Assembly: GCA_958431945.1 (NCBI GenBank)
Contig: CAUASQ010000004.1
Coordinates: forward strand, 1-30,368
Reading direction: 5' to 3'
Origin: an uncultured Collinsella sp.
GTDB taxonomy: Bacteria > Actinomycetota > Coriobacteriia > Coriobacteriales > Coriobacteriaceae
DNA length: 30,368 nt
Both the position numbers and the translations under genes were made by a program. The notes below the pieces were generated by a model. That model worked only from the letters and a program-made list of their open reading frames with translations. It was not told the DNA's origin and did not search any database. This document shows, in pieces, positions 12,502 through 20,629 of the stretch (position 1 is the stretch's first letter; every line of letters begins with the position of its first letter).

Positions 12502-13440
12502 TTACAACACGGACCTAACCGCAGCTTCGATGCCGTCGGCGTCCAAACCGTACTTGTGCAGCAAATCGACCGCAGGGCCGGACTCGCCATACACATCGCG
12601 CACGCCGACGCGTCGCATCGGCACCGGATGCTGCTCTGCGAGCACCGAGGCCACGGCCTCGCCAAGACCACCGATAATCGAATGCTCCTCGGCGGTGACC
12701 ACGCGACCAGTCTTCTTGGCGCTGGCAACCACCAGGCGCTCATCAAGCGGCTTAATCGTGTGCATGTTGATGACCTCGGCATCGATACCATCGGCAGCGA
12801 GCGCCTCGGCAGCCTCAAGCGCCTCGGCGACCATAAGGCCACAAGCGATGATGGTCACATCGGACCCCTCGCGCACGACCACGCCGCGACCAATCTTGAA
12901 CTCATAGTCCTCGTGATCGTTGATGACCGGTGTTGCCAGGCGGCCGAAGCGCATGTAAACCGGGCCCTCAAACTCATAGGCGGCACGCACACAGGCACGA
13001 GCCTCGACGTCGTCGGCGGGAACGACCACCGTCATACCCGGAATCGTGCGCATGAGTGCGATATCCTCGCAGCACTGGTGCGTGGCGCCGTCCTCGCCCA
13101 CCGAAATGCCGGCATGGGTAGCGCCAATCTTGACGTTGAGGTGCGGGTAGCCGATGGAATTGCGGACCTGCTCGTAGGCGCGACCGGCGGCAAACATCGC
13201 GAAGGTGCTCGCAAAAGCAACGCGGCCCGTGGTCGCGATGCCGGCGGCAAGACCCATCAGATTGCTCTCGGCAATGCCGGCGTCGTAGAAGCGCTCAGGG
13301 TGCGCAGCCTTAAACTTACCGGTCTGCGTGGCGGCGGCCAGGTCGGCATCGAGAACCACAAAGTCATCGCGCTCATTGCCCAGCTCGACAAGTGCCTCGC
13401 CGTAGCTAACGCGCGTGGCGACTTTCTTGACGTCTGCCAT
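12502..13440 (-). CDS. Transketolase, C-terminal subunit
   Basis: 312 aa, the pyrimidine-binding plus C-terminal domains of a split transketolase. The activating Glu lies in FYDAGIAESNLMGLAAGIA (about residues 51-69). The Phe/His-containing substrate segments IGATHAGISVGEDGATHQCCEDIALMR and PVYMRFGR are present, and the C-terminal domain runs from DVTIIACG. With the N-terminal half it transfers two-carbon units between ketose and aldose phosphates using thiamine diphosphate. The two halves overlap by one base (TAATG at 13442-13438), ensuring equal synthesis. Split transketolases are often dedicated to a specific catabolic operon; a 1-deoxyxylulose synthase is excluded by the split and context. 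Confidence 0.94.
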   Translation of the reverse strand: MADVKKVATRVSYGEALVELGNERDDFVVLDADLAAATQTGKFKAAHPERFYDAGIAESNLMGLAAGIATTGRVAFASTFAMFAAGRAYEQVRNSIGYPHLNVKIGATHAGISVGEDGATHQCCEDIALMRTIPGMTVVVPADDVEARACVRAAYEFEGPVYMRFGRLATPVINDHEDYEFKIGRGVVVREGSDVTIIACGLMVAEALEAAEALAADGIDAEVINMHTIKPLDERLVVASAKKTGRVVTAEEHSIIGGLGEAVASVLAEQHPVPMRRVGVRDVYGESGPAVDLLHKYGLDADGIEAAVRSVL

Positions 13441-14270
13441 TAGAGCTCCTCCCCTGCTGCTGCGAGCTCGGCCATGGCCTGCTCAAACTGTTCATCGTTG
13501 GGTGCCTTGCCGTGCCAGCCCACCTGGTTTTCCATAAAGGAGACGCCCTTGCCCTTCACCGTCTCGGCGATAATGGCCACGGGCGAGTCGCTCACTTTGC
13601 GGGCCTCGGCAAAGGCGGCGGCAATCTGCGCCATGTCGTTACCGTCGGCGATCTCGATCACATGCCACTTAAAGGCGCGGAACTTGTCAGCGAGTGGCAT
13701 GGCCGAGTTGACTTCATCAATCGTGCCGTCAATCTGCAAGCCGTTGTGGTCGACGACGGCAACAAGATTGTCGAGCGCATGGTTGCCGGCGAACATGGCC
13801 GCCTCCCACACCTGGCCTTCCTCGCACTCACCGTCGCCCAGCAACGTGTAGACACGGTAGCCGTCGCCCCAGTGCTTAGCGGCAAGCGCCATTCCAACTG
13901 CAGCAGAGATGCCCTGACCGAGCGATCCGGTGGACATATCGATGCCCGGGGCGTCGTTCATGTTGGGATGACCCTGCAGTCGGCTGCCAATATGACGGAG
14001 CGTCTCGAGCTCTTCGACGGGAAAATAGCCGCGATTTGCCAACACCGAATACAGGCCCGGCGCCGCGTGACCCTTGGAGAGCACAAAGCGATCGCGATCG
14101 GCCTTGTGAGGGTCGGCAGGATCGATATTCATTTCCTCAAAGTACAGATACGTCATGATGTCGGCAGCACCGAGCGATCCACCCGGGTGTCCCGACTTGG
14201 CCGCGTGAACCGCAGTCACGACACCCTTCCTGACCTCATTGGCGACCTTCGCCAGCTCCTGGTTGGTCAT
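13440..14270 (-). CDS. Transketolase, N-terminal subunit
   Basis: 276 aa from the ATG at 14270, with AGAGGAA upstream; the longer reading to 14330 runs through a hairpin. It is the thiamine-diphosphate pyrophosphate-binding half: HAAKSGHPGGSLGAADIMT, then LSKGHAAPGLYSVLANRG, then the ThDP metal motif GDGECEEGQVWEAAMFAG...DNLVAVVDHNGLQ. It pairs with the C-terminal half encoded directly downstream with a one-base overlap. It follows transaldolase by 63 bp, a gap that contains a GC-rich hairpin (14294-14322). Confidence 0.94.
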   Translation of the reverse strand: MTNQELAKVANEVRKGVVTAVHAAKSGHPGGSLGAADIMTYLYFEEMNIDPADPHKADRDRFVLSKGHAAPGLYSVLANRGYFPVEELETLRHIGSRLQGHPNMNDAPGIDMSTGSLGQGISAAVGMALAAKHWGDGYRVYTLLGDGECEEGQVWEAAMFAGNHALDNLVAVVDHNGLQIDGTIDEVNSAMPLADKFRAFKWHVIEIADGNDMAQIAAAFAEARKVSDSPVAIIAETVKGKGVSFMENQVGWHGKAPNDEQFEQAMAELAAAGEEL

Positions 14271-14293
14271 ACGAATTCCTCTCTTGAGAACAA

Positions 14294-14322
14294 CCCCGGC
14301 ACCGGATGACACGATGCCGGGG
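14294..14322 (-). other. Intercistronic hairpin between transaldolase and transketolase
   Basis: 8-bp stem CCCCGGCA / TGCCGGGG with a 13-nt loop, followed on the minus strand by TTGTT. It may be a weak terminator or a stabilising 3' end that sets the ratio of transaldolase to transketolase. Confidence 0.5.
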
Positions 14323-14333
14323 CAATCCACTCG

Positions 14334-15017
14334 TTAAGCCTGAGCGACGACCTTCTGCCAGTCAGCCTCAAAAGAGGCGAGGCCCTGGTCGGTCAGCGGA
14401 TGATGCAGGCACTTCTTGAGAGCGGCCATGGGCACGGTCGCGATGTCGGCGCCAAGAAGAGCCGCCTGGGTCACGTGGTTGGGCGTGCGGACCGAAGCGG
14501 TGATAATCTCGACGGTGTCGTCGACGTTCTTGCCGGTCCAGTCGTAGTTCTTAATGCAGGTCACGACGTTGTCGAGCTGCGAGATACCGTCCTCGGCGAT
14601 GTCGTCGAAACGACCGACAAACGGGCTGATGTAGCGAGCGCCGGCGTTGGCGGCCATAAGGGCCTGCGTCGGCGAGAAGACGAGCGTCATGTTGACGCGC
14701 ACGCCTGCATCGGCCAGCGCGCGACAGGCGGCGAGGCCGGCCTCGCAAACGGGGAGCTTGACCACAATGTTGGGGGCGAGGGCGGCAAGGCGCTTGCCCT
14801 CCTCGATCATGCCCTCGGCAGTGGTCGCGGTGGACTCGGCGGACACGGGCAGGCCCTCGCAAAGCTCGGCGATCTTGAGCATGTGAGGCTCAAAGTCGGC
14901 CAGCTTGCCGCCGGTCTTGGCGTACAGGGACGGGTTGGTGGTGACGCCGGCAAGGCAGCCCCAGCTCTTAGCCTCGGCGATCTCGTCAAGGTTGGCGGTA
15001 TCGATAAAGAACTTCAT
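14334..15017 (-). CDS. Transaldolase (TalC/MipB-type, short form)
   Basis: 227 aa from the ATG at 15017 (GAAGGAG upstream). The short-form transaldolase/fructose-6-phosphate aldolase fold opens MKFFIDTANLDEIAEAKSWG and includes GVTTNPSLYAK. The Schiff-base Lys is Lys87 in NIVVKLPV. Two residues that separate the subfamilies favour true transaldolase over fructose-6-phosphate aldolase: Glu61 in VSAESTATT (Gln in the E. coli aldolase) and Phe133 in ISPFVGRFDD (Tyr in the aldolase). It would move a dihydroxyacetone unit between sugar phosphates together with the adjacent transketolase. It is separated from the upstream KbaZ-like gene by a strong terminator-like hairpin. Confidence 0.93.
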   Translation of the reverse strand: MKFFIDTANLDEIAEAKSWGCLAGVTTNPSLYAKTGGKLADFEPHMLKIAELCEGLPVSAESTATTAEGMIEEGKRLAALAPNIVVKLPVCEAGLAACRALADAGVRVNMTLVFSPTQALMAANAGARYISPFVGRFDDIAEDGISQLDNVVTCIKNYDWTGKNVDDTVEIITASVRTPNHVTQAALLGADIATVPMAALKKCLHHPLTDQGLASFEADWQKVVAQA

Positions 15018-15049
15018 GGTGCAAACTCCTTCGGAGGAATCCAAAACTC

Positions 15050-15085
15050 AAAAAATAGGACAAAGGGGGCGTCCCTTTGTCCTAT
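15050..15085 (-). terminator. Intra-operon terminator before transaldolase
   Basis: Perfect 13-bp stem ATAGGACAAAGGG (15055-15067) / CCCTTTGTCCTAT (15073-15085) with a 5-nt loop, followed on the minus strand by six U residues. It lies about 60 bp after the KbaZ-like stop and ends only about 18 bases before the transaldolase ribosome site, so it should sharply reduce, but not abolish, expression of the downstream genes. Confidence 0.8.
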
Positions 15086-15142
15086 GTGCCGGGCCTGCGG
15101 CTGGGACATGCCCCAGGCCCGGCGTCGCGTAGGAAAAACTAC

Positions 15143-16417
15143 CTAGTCCTCGAGAGCCTTCTCGATACGGCTCGTTACGCCCTTGAGGTTAAGACCGACG
15201 ACGTACTGCTTGATCGGGCGCTTGATGTGCTCAATCACAAAGCGCTTGCCGTCGATGTCCTGGGCAGCGAGGTTGCGATAGAGCTTCTCGACCTGCTCCT
15301 TGACCTCGGGATCGTTAAAGGCGTAGTGGCCGGAGACATCCAGAATCTTCAGGCTGAGCTCGTCGTCGGCCAGAATGTCGTCAACCTGCAGGTTAACGTC
15401 GTCGCCGGTCATCCACTTGCGCCAACGCTCGGTCTTGATAGCCTTGACCAGCAGCGTGTGATACAGGTCGGAGGGATCGTCGCACAGGCCGTTGTCGACC
15501 AGAATCTGCTCGGTAGCGCAGAGCTTGAGGTAAGCGCGGGTCTCCTCGGTGCCGTACTGAGGGGCGACATTGGAGGCCGTCACGTGAGCCGGGATGTGCT
15601 CGAGCAGCGTTGCGTCATCCAGATAGTCGGCGTTGTGCTCCTTCAGGCCCACACCGTAGCGCTTTGCCATATCGGCGAGCTCGCGGGCGTTCTTAAAGTT
15701 GTAATGGCCGACCTGCTCGGTCCAACGGGTAAGCGTGCCGGTCTGACCGACGATAAAGGTGGGCATGGGGCAGCCGCGCTTCTCAAGCTCGGGCTGCAGC
15801 TGAGAAATGAACTCCTCGTACTTATCGGTAGAGGTCAAGCCGCCATTGGTCTCCTCGGTACCGACCTCATAGGCGACCTCGGGCAGGTTATGCTCGCGAC
15901 GGTACTGCTCAAGGTAGTCGATAAGATCGATCGTGCGGCGAAGCACCACGTCGAGCGGAATAACCTTGCCGATCTGATAGGGATCCTTGGTGGGGTCGAC
16001 CATCAGCAGGTCAAAGCCCGCCTCCATGTCGGCGACGAAGGACTTGCGGGCGAGCTCCATGGCCTCGTCCTCGGGCAGGTGGGCGTTACGCTCCTCGTCG
16101 CGCTGCCACGGACCGCCGTGATCGCGGCACAGGTAGTACGGACCGGTGTAACCCACCTCGTCGGCAACCTTCTTGATGTCGGCGGCAAAGCGCGTCTGGT
16201 CCCAACCGTTGACGTAGCCGGCGCCCATCTCGTCCATATCGACCTGGTTGCGGCTGGCGATAAACATGGGCGGGAAATCCTCGTCCTTGGCAAGCTCGAA
16301 CACGGCCTGAATCAGGTTGGGGCTCATGGGACCAATGCCGACCATGGTTGCGTGATCGCCGCTATCCTGCAGCTTGAGCATGCCCTGAACGGCCTGACGG
16401 ATGGTGAGGTTGGACAT
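15143..16417 (-). CDS. GatZ/KbaZ-family protein (tagatose-bisphosphate aldolase subunit-like; possible sugar-phosphate C4 epimerase)
   Basis: 424 aa, matching the length of the family (Pfam Tagatose_6_P_K). Recognisable segments are MSPNLIQAVFELAKDEDFPPMF then IASRNQVDMDEMGAGYVNGW (compare SNQVDQFGGYTGM in GatZ), LCRDHGGPWQRDEERN (compare GDHLGPNRW), and VAYEVGTEETNGG. GatZ/KbaZ were described as non-catalytic partners of the class II aldolase GatY/KbaY. No GatY/KbaY gene or tagatose-6-phosphate kinase is present here. Some stand-alone family members have been characterised as fructose-6-phosphate/tagatose-6-phosphate 4-epimerases, with metal-binding Asp/His residues of this kind. In this operon (PTS, transaldolase, transketolase) that activity fits better than an aldolase cofactor. 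AAGGAG precedes the ATG. Confidence 0.85.
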   Translation of the reverse strand: MSNLTIRQAVQGMLKLQDSGDHATMVGIGPMSPNLIQAVFELAKDEDFPPMFIASRNQVDMDEMGAGYVNGWDQTRFAADIKKVADEVGYTGPYYLCRDHGGPWQRDEERNAHLPEDEAMELARKSFVADMEAGFDLLMVDPTKDPYQIGKVIPLDVVLRRTIDLIDYLEQYRREHNLPEVAYEVGTEETNGGLTSTDKYEEFISQLQPELEKRGCPMPTFIVGQTGTLTRWTEQVGHYNFKNARELADMAKRYGVGLKEHNADYLDDATLLEHIPAHVTASNVAPQYGTEETRAYLKLCATEQILVDNGLCDDPSDLYHTLLVKAIKTERWRKWMTGDDVNLQVDDILADDELSLKILDVSGHYAFNDPEVKEQVEKLYRNLAAQDIDGKRFVIEHIKRPIKQYVVGLNLKGVTSRIEKALED

Positions 16418-16486
16418 TTTGTTCTCCTTCTCCAGAGGATTTTTGACAAAAGTTCCCTGGGACCCAGATGTGGGCCCTATCAGTAC

Positions 16487-16546
16487 GGATGGATTTTGTT
16501 GTGTAGGGGCGGTTGTGCGGAGTCAAATCCATCCCTCCGCACAACC
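16487..16546 (-). promoter_or_regulatory. Interleaved alternative stems between EIIBC and KbaZ-like genes
   Basis: Two stems share one region. Stem A pairs 16487-16496 (GGATGGATTT) with 16525-16534; stem B pairs 16511-16522 (GGTTGTGCGGAG) with 16535-16546. Both are perfect (10 and 12 bp). The order A, B, A', B' means they are interleaved: a pseudoknot or, since A' and B' touch without a linker, more likely mutually exclusive hairpins. A further hairpin around GGGCCCA lies nearer the KbaZ start. This could set KbaZ-like expression or protect mRNA ends after processing. Confidence 0.55.
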
Positions 16547-16561
16547 GGAGTCCTTAAAGGT

Positions 16562-18034
16562 TTACTTGGCCTGCTTATCGAGCGTGGGCTTCATGGCAAT
16601 CAGGATTGCAGCGGCGACCACGGCGCCAATCACGATGTCCAGGCAGAACAGCGCGACGTTGTTGGTGGCAAGGGCGACGATAAAGCCACCGTGCGGGACG
16701 TAGCAGTCGATGCCCTGGAAGGCGGCAAGTGCCGCACCCACGGCAGAGCCGGTGCAAATGCCGGGCAGGGTGTGACCGAGGTCCTTGACCGCGAAGGGGA
16801 TAGCGCCCTCGGTAATACCGATGCAGCCCATGAACAGCGCGGAGATGCCCATCTGGCGGTCAGCGTCATCGAACTTGTTCTTGGCGATGAGCGCAGCGAG
16901 GCCACAGGCGATCGGGGGAACGGCGACGGCGACGCGGAACATACCGTTAGGACCGTAGATACCGGAGGCCATGATGGCCATGGTGAAGGTCGAGGCGGTC
17001 TTGTTGATGGGGCCACCCATATCGAAGGCGGTCATAACGCCAATGACCAGACCCAGGACAACTGCGGAACCGCCCTGCAGGCTGCCGAGCACGCCGGTGA
17101 GCCAGTCCATCACAAAGCCAAGCGGCGTGGCCAGGATGTAGATATAGGCCATGCCCAGGACAAGCGAGGTCAGAATCGGGATGATCAGGATGGGCATGAT
17201 GGTCTGGATGGTGTTGTTGACCTTCCAGGTCTTCATCCAGCGGACAAAGTAGCCGCAGATGACCGCCATGATCATGGCGCCCAAGAAGCCGGTCGAAACG
17301 CTGTTGCCGTTAGGGGTAACGACTGCGTTGTTGACCAGGTAGCCCAGGACAAAACCGGGGGCGAGCGCGGGCTTGCCGGCCATCGAGTAGGAGATGTATG
17401 CCGCAAGCACCGGGATCATCATGGAGATGCCGGCCATGCCGATGGTGTTAAGGCTCACCATCAGCGGGTTCGTAACCTCCATGCCGTTGGCGCCGGCGGT
17501 ACCGGATGCCAGCGAGAAGGCAAGAAACACGCCGCCGATAACGACGATGGGGATAAAATAGGAAACGCCGGTATTGAATGCATTGAGCAGCGTCTTGCCA
17601 GGATCGGCAAAGATAGACTGCTTGGACGCCGGTGTCGGGGCCTGCGGGGCAGCGGAGACGGCCTTCTTCTCTGCCTTGGCCTCGGCCTTGGGCGCGTCAA
17701 CGGCGCCACCCGTCGCCTTGATGATCTCAATGGCCTGGTCGATGATCTTTACCGGATCGGCGATTACATCCGAGGTACCGACCTTCAGGAACTTGCCCTC
17801 GGCCATCTTCTGCTCAAAACGGTCCTCGTTCTCGACACCCACGTCGACGGACTCCAGGACCAGGTCGGCGGAGTCCACGTCTTCCTGCGTGAGCTCATTC
17901 TCGATACCCAGGCCACCCTGAGCCTCGACCTTGCACTCGATGCCACGGGCGGCGCATTCATCCTGAATCGCCTTCTGGGCCATATACGTGTGGGCGATAC
18001 CCACAGTACAGGCGGCAACGCCTACGATCTTCAT
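16562..18034 (-). CDS. PTS fructose-family EIIBC permease
   Basis: 490 aa from the ATG at 18034 (GAGGGA upstream). The EIIB domain (about residues 1-105) starts MKIVGVAACTVGIAHTYMAQ with phosphorylated Cys9. An Ala/Lys-rich linker follows (about 108-140), then an EIIC domain with about nine helices; family marks are FDMGGPINKTASTFTMA, GITEGAIPFAVKDLGHTLPG and CYVPHGGFIVAL. It imports and phosphorylates a sugar; fructose-family members also take mannose, tagatose, allulose or other ketoses and polyols, so the substrate is open. Phosphate comes from the EIIA at the far end of the operon. It is the first gene of the operon, with a promoter at 18135-18164 and a divergent LacI gene. Confidence 0.93.
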   Translation of the reverse strand: MKIVGVAACTVGIAHTYMAQKAIQDECAARGIECKVEAQGGLGIENELTQEDVDSADLVLESVDVGVENEDRFEQKMAEGKFLKVGTSDVIADPVKIIDQAIEIIKATGGAVDAPKAEAKAEKKAVSAAPQAPTPASKQSIFADPGKTLLNAFNTGVSYFIPIVVIGGVFLAFSLASGTAGANGMEVTNPLMVSLNTIGMAGISMMIPVLAAYISYSMAGKPALAPGFVLGYLVNNAVVTPNGNSVSTGFLGAMIMAVICGYFVRWMKTWKVNNTIQTIMPILIIPILTSLVLGMAYIYILATPLGFVMDWLTGVLGSLQGGSAVVLGLVIGVMTAFDMGGPINKTASTFTMAIMASGIYGPNGMFRVAVAVPPIACGLAALIAKNKFDDADRQMGISALFMGCIGITEGAIPFAVKDLGHTLPGICTGSAVGAALAAFQGIDCYVPHGGFIVALATNNVALFCLDIVIGAVVAAAILIAMKPTLDKQAK

Positions 18035-18134
18035 TGCTTCCCTCTTTTCATAGAGTTGCGTGCGCAAGACACCGTTTGCGGAGGCCTCCGGAGCATCCCC
18101 TGCCGTTTGGACTTGCTGTCTTTTCGACAAGAAC

Positions 18135-18164
18135 AATATAGGTGCTCGTTTTTCTTAATGCCAG
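18135..18164 (-). promoter_or_regulatory. Promoter of the PTS-KbaZ-Tal-Tkt operon
   Basis: On the minus strand CTGGCA (18164-18159) and TATATT (18140-18135) are 18 bp apart, giving a leader of about 95 nt before the EIIBC ATG. Confidence 0.5.
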
Positions 18165-18194
18165 CTTATTTCGGTAAACGCGCAGGTCAGAGCG

Positions 18195-18227
18195 TTGGTT
18201 ATGCGATTTAGTTATGCGTTTAACCAA
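18195..18227. promoter_or_regulatory. Candidate operator between EIIBC and LacI genes
   Basis: Direct repeat GTTATGCG at 18198-18205 and 18211-18218 (13 bp apart), enclosed by the inverted pair TTGGTTA (18195-18201) / TAACCAA (18221-18227). It lies just upstream of the operon promoter in the 415-bp divergent region. The rest of that region (18228-18449) shows only AT-rich leader sequence for the LacI gene. Confidence 0.35.
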
Positions 18228-18449
18228 AAATGAATCCTGCGATTTTGCCCTCGATTTCAAAAGTCAAGAAGTATTTGATTTTCTCGGTAGACGGCAGATG
18301 CGCATGCCGGTCACAAATTTCGACCCCACCCGTATGCCGCATTTGTTGCATACTCATATGAAAGGAAAAAGCCGCTCACCGAAGCGTATCCTTCACCAAG
18401 ACTCAAAGTCATCATGTTGGAAAATGCTCATCTGTCGGAAGGAGTCGCT

Positions 18450-19460
18450 GTGGCAAAACAGCGCGTTACAATCGCAGACGTCGCTCGAGAGGCGGGAACC
18501 TCGACGGCAAGCGTCTCGTATTACCTCAACGACAAACGAGAAAAGCTTAGCGAGAAGACGCAGAACAAAATCGCGCGCGTCATTAAGGAACTTGGATACG
18601 TTCCCAACGCCCAAGCGCAGACGCTCACCGGAAAGCAAACCCACGTCATCGCCATCATCATTTTGGATAACACCAACAAATGGGCGGGGCTCGTTCTCAA
18701 TGGCATGGAGCAGGTCATGCTCCCCGCGGGCTACCAGACGGTCGTTTGCACGAGCAACTTTAACCCCGAGACCGAGCTCATGTACGTCGACAAGATGCTC
18801 TCGCTGGGCGTCGATGGCTTTATCATCCAGCCCACGGCAAACTTCAAAGCCGTCCACGACCGCATTAGACGCGCCGGCAAGCCGGTCGTCTTTTTCGATG
18901 CGGCCATCTATAGCCCAGGTACCAGCTGGATCAAAACCAACCTTTACGACGGCGTGTACAACGCCACACAGGCACTCCTCGATGCCGGCTACGAAGATTT
19001 CTTTTCCATTGCCGCCAACATGACCGAGATGCGCACCCGCATGGAGCGTTTTCAGGGGTATGCCGAGGCACTGGCAGCGAACGGACAGCTCTACAAAGCG
19101 ATTCCCATCGATCACAACAAGCCGTCAATCAACGAGCTCACCGAATACTTTAAATTCAAGTTCAATCCCGCCAAGCGTACGCTCATCTTTGTCCAAAACC
19201 AATGGGCGCTCCCCCGCGTCTACAAGGCGCTTCAGCCCATGGCCCATCTGCTTCCGCAGCAAATCGGCCTTTTGGGACTCAACTGCGAAGACTGGACTAA
19301 TCTCACCACGCCGACCGTCTCCACCATCATCGAGCCCGTCGACCAGGAAGGTCGCGAAGCAGCCGAGATGCTGCTCGCCCTACTTGACGGCAGCAGCGAA
19401 CCCGGCGAGCAGCGCATTCTCGAGTGCAAGCTCAACTGGCTCGACTCCACCTCAATCTAG
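18450..19460 (+). CDS. LacI-family regulator, probable controller of the sugar operon
   Basis: 336 aa from a GTG at 18450, supported by AAGGAG at 18439-18444; the in-frame ATG at 18414 would add 12 residues that are not part of the fold and has no ribosome site. The DNA-binding domain is VAKQRVTIADVAREAGTSTA then SVSYYLNDKREKLSEKT and KELGYVPNAQAQTL. The sensor domain follows (VIAIIILDNTNKWAGLVLNG, then VDGFIIQPTANF, then the FFDAAIYSPGTSWI and GYEDFFSIAANMTEMRTRMERF segments). SYYLNDKREKLSEKT, with Ser-Tyr-Tyr after the recognition helix, is a Firmicutes/Actinobacteria LacI variant. It is divergent from the PTS operon and should repress it until a sugar or sugar phosphate binds. Confidence 0.9.
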   Translation: MAKQRVTIADVAREAGTSTASVSYYLNDKREKLSEKTQNKIARVIKELGYVPNAQAQTLTGKQTHVIAIIILDNTNKWAGLVLNGMEQVMLPAGYQTVVCTSNFNPETELMYVDKMLSLGVDGFIIQPTANFKAVHDRIRRAGKPVVFFDAAIYSPGTSWIKTNLYDGVYNATQALLDAGYEDFFSIAANMTEMRTRMERFQGYAEALAANGQLYKAIPIDHNKPSINELTEYFKFKFNPAKRTLIFVQNQWALPRVYKALQPMAHLLPQQIGLLGLNCEDWTNLTTPTVSTIIEPVDQEGREAAEMLLALLDGSSEPGEQRILECKLNWLDSTSI

Positions 19461-19579
19461 ACCGCGGGACAAATGAATCAGTAGCGTCTATCCCAAATCT
19501 TGAGTATTTGTTCGACAGAACGGCCCCTGCCGGCTCCTGCTAGACTGGTAGATTCCCAACCGTCCATCCAGGAGCCTCC

Positions 19580-20563
19580 ATGTCGCGCAAGTCCGCCTAC
19601 AAGCAAGTACTTTCCATCGGCACCGCCGTGGTGCTGGGGTTTGCGCTGTTCACAGGGTCGCTCGACGGAGCGCCCAAGCTGTTGTCGCCGCAAAGCGACG
19701 AGCAGGCGGCGGCTCTGGCCGAAAAACAAAACGAGAGCCCCAGCCGCACCGACGACGAGGCAGACCTGGTTGCCCGGCTCGAATCGGGAGCAGCGAGCTC
19801 CCCGGACTCCCAAAACAGCCAAGACTCTGGCGACGGCTCCGATTCCGCCGCAACCGACGCCGGTGACGACGCTTCCGCAGACGGCGGCGCCGCCCCCATC
19901 GACGAGGTGGAAAACCCCGATCTCAACCGCGCCCGCGGCGTATATCTCAGCAGCATTCCCGACTACGGCGGCAATCCCTACGTTGCCCTTCGCGCCGACA
20001 GCACGCACCCGTTGGGCACGCCGTCATTCACGCTCGACGAATACGAGCGAGCTACCGAAGAAGGCTGCTTTAAGAGGTTCTCCAAGCTCGACAGCTTGGG
20101 TCGCACCCGCAAAGCGCTCACCTGTGTGGGCCCCGAATCGCTCGGTCAGGGCAGGCGCGGCGACATCTCGCGTATCCACCCCGCCGGATGGCATCAGCAG
20201 CGCTACGACTTTATTCCGGGCCAGAGCCTCTACAACCGCTGCCATCTCATCGCCTGGTCGCTCTACGGCGAAAACGCCAACCGCAAGAATCTCCTCACCG
20301 GCACGCGCTATCTCAACGAGACGGGCATGCTGCCGTTTGAAGAGCAGATCCTCGGCTACATCCGCGAGACGGGCAACCACGTGCTCTACCGCGTCACGCC
20401 CATGTACAACGAGGAGGAACTTGTCTGCCGCGGCGTGCGCCTTGAGGCACAATCGGTCGAGGACCACGGCAAGACCCTATGCTTCCACGTGTACTGCTAC
20501 AACCTGCAGCCGCACGTGCAGATCGACTACGCCACCGGCCGCAACCAGGCATCCGGAGACTAG
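19580..20563 (+). CDS. Secreted DNA/RNA non-specific endonuclease (DNA-entry nuclease type)
   Basis: 327 aa. An N-terminal hydrophobic segment (about residues 10-27, VLSIGTAVVLGFALFTGSL) is a signal peptide or anchor. Residues about 35-115 are a low-complexity, Asp/Ser/Ala-rich linker. The nuclease domain covers about 115-320 and belongs to the EndA-like NS_2 group: LTCVGPESLGQGRRGDISRIHPAGW, then the metal and catalytic block YNRCHLIAWSLYGENANRKN (His in place of the DRGH motif, Asn as Mg ligand) and GTRYLNETGMLPFEEQI. Such nucleases degrade extracellular DNA, either for nutrient use or for DNA uptake. An AGGAG site precedes the ATG. It is monocistronic, ending in the terminator at 20630-20661. 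Confidence 0.88.
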   Translation: MSRKSAYKQVLSIGTAVVLGFALFTGSLDGAPKLLSPQSDEQAAALAEKQNESPSRTDDEADLVARLESGAASSPDSQNSQDSGDGSDSAATDAGDDASADGGAAPIDEVENPDLNRARGVYLSSIPDYGGNPYVALRADSTHPLGTPSFTLDEYERATEEGCFKRFSKLDSLGRTRKALTCVGPESLGQGRRGDISRIHPAGWHQQRYDFIPGQSLYNRCHLIAWSLYGENANRKNLLTGTRYLNETGMLPFEEQILGYIRETGNHVLYRVTPMYNEEELVCRGVRLEAQSVEDHGKTLCFHVYCYNLQPHVQIDYATGRNQASGD

Positions 20564-20629
20564 TGCCGACCGCGCCGCCCGTAACCCAAAAAAAATGATC
20601 CGTTTTCCTCCGTCCCCAAGGGATCAAAT

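Noticed and set aside
14334..15017. Fructose-6-phosphate aldolase instead of transaldolase
   Set aside because: Glu61 and Phe133 match transaldolase, not the Gln and Tyr of the aldolase, and transketolase genes follow directly.
15077..18211. A 1044-codon plus-strand open frame opposite the KbaZ-like and EIIBC genes
   Set aside because: It mirrors highly biased codons of the minus-strand genes, has a low-complexity His/Gly/Asp/Leu-rich translation and no start signals. The opposite-strand genes are unmistakable.
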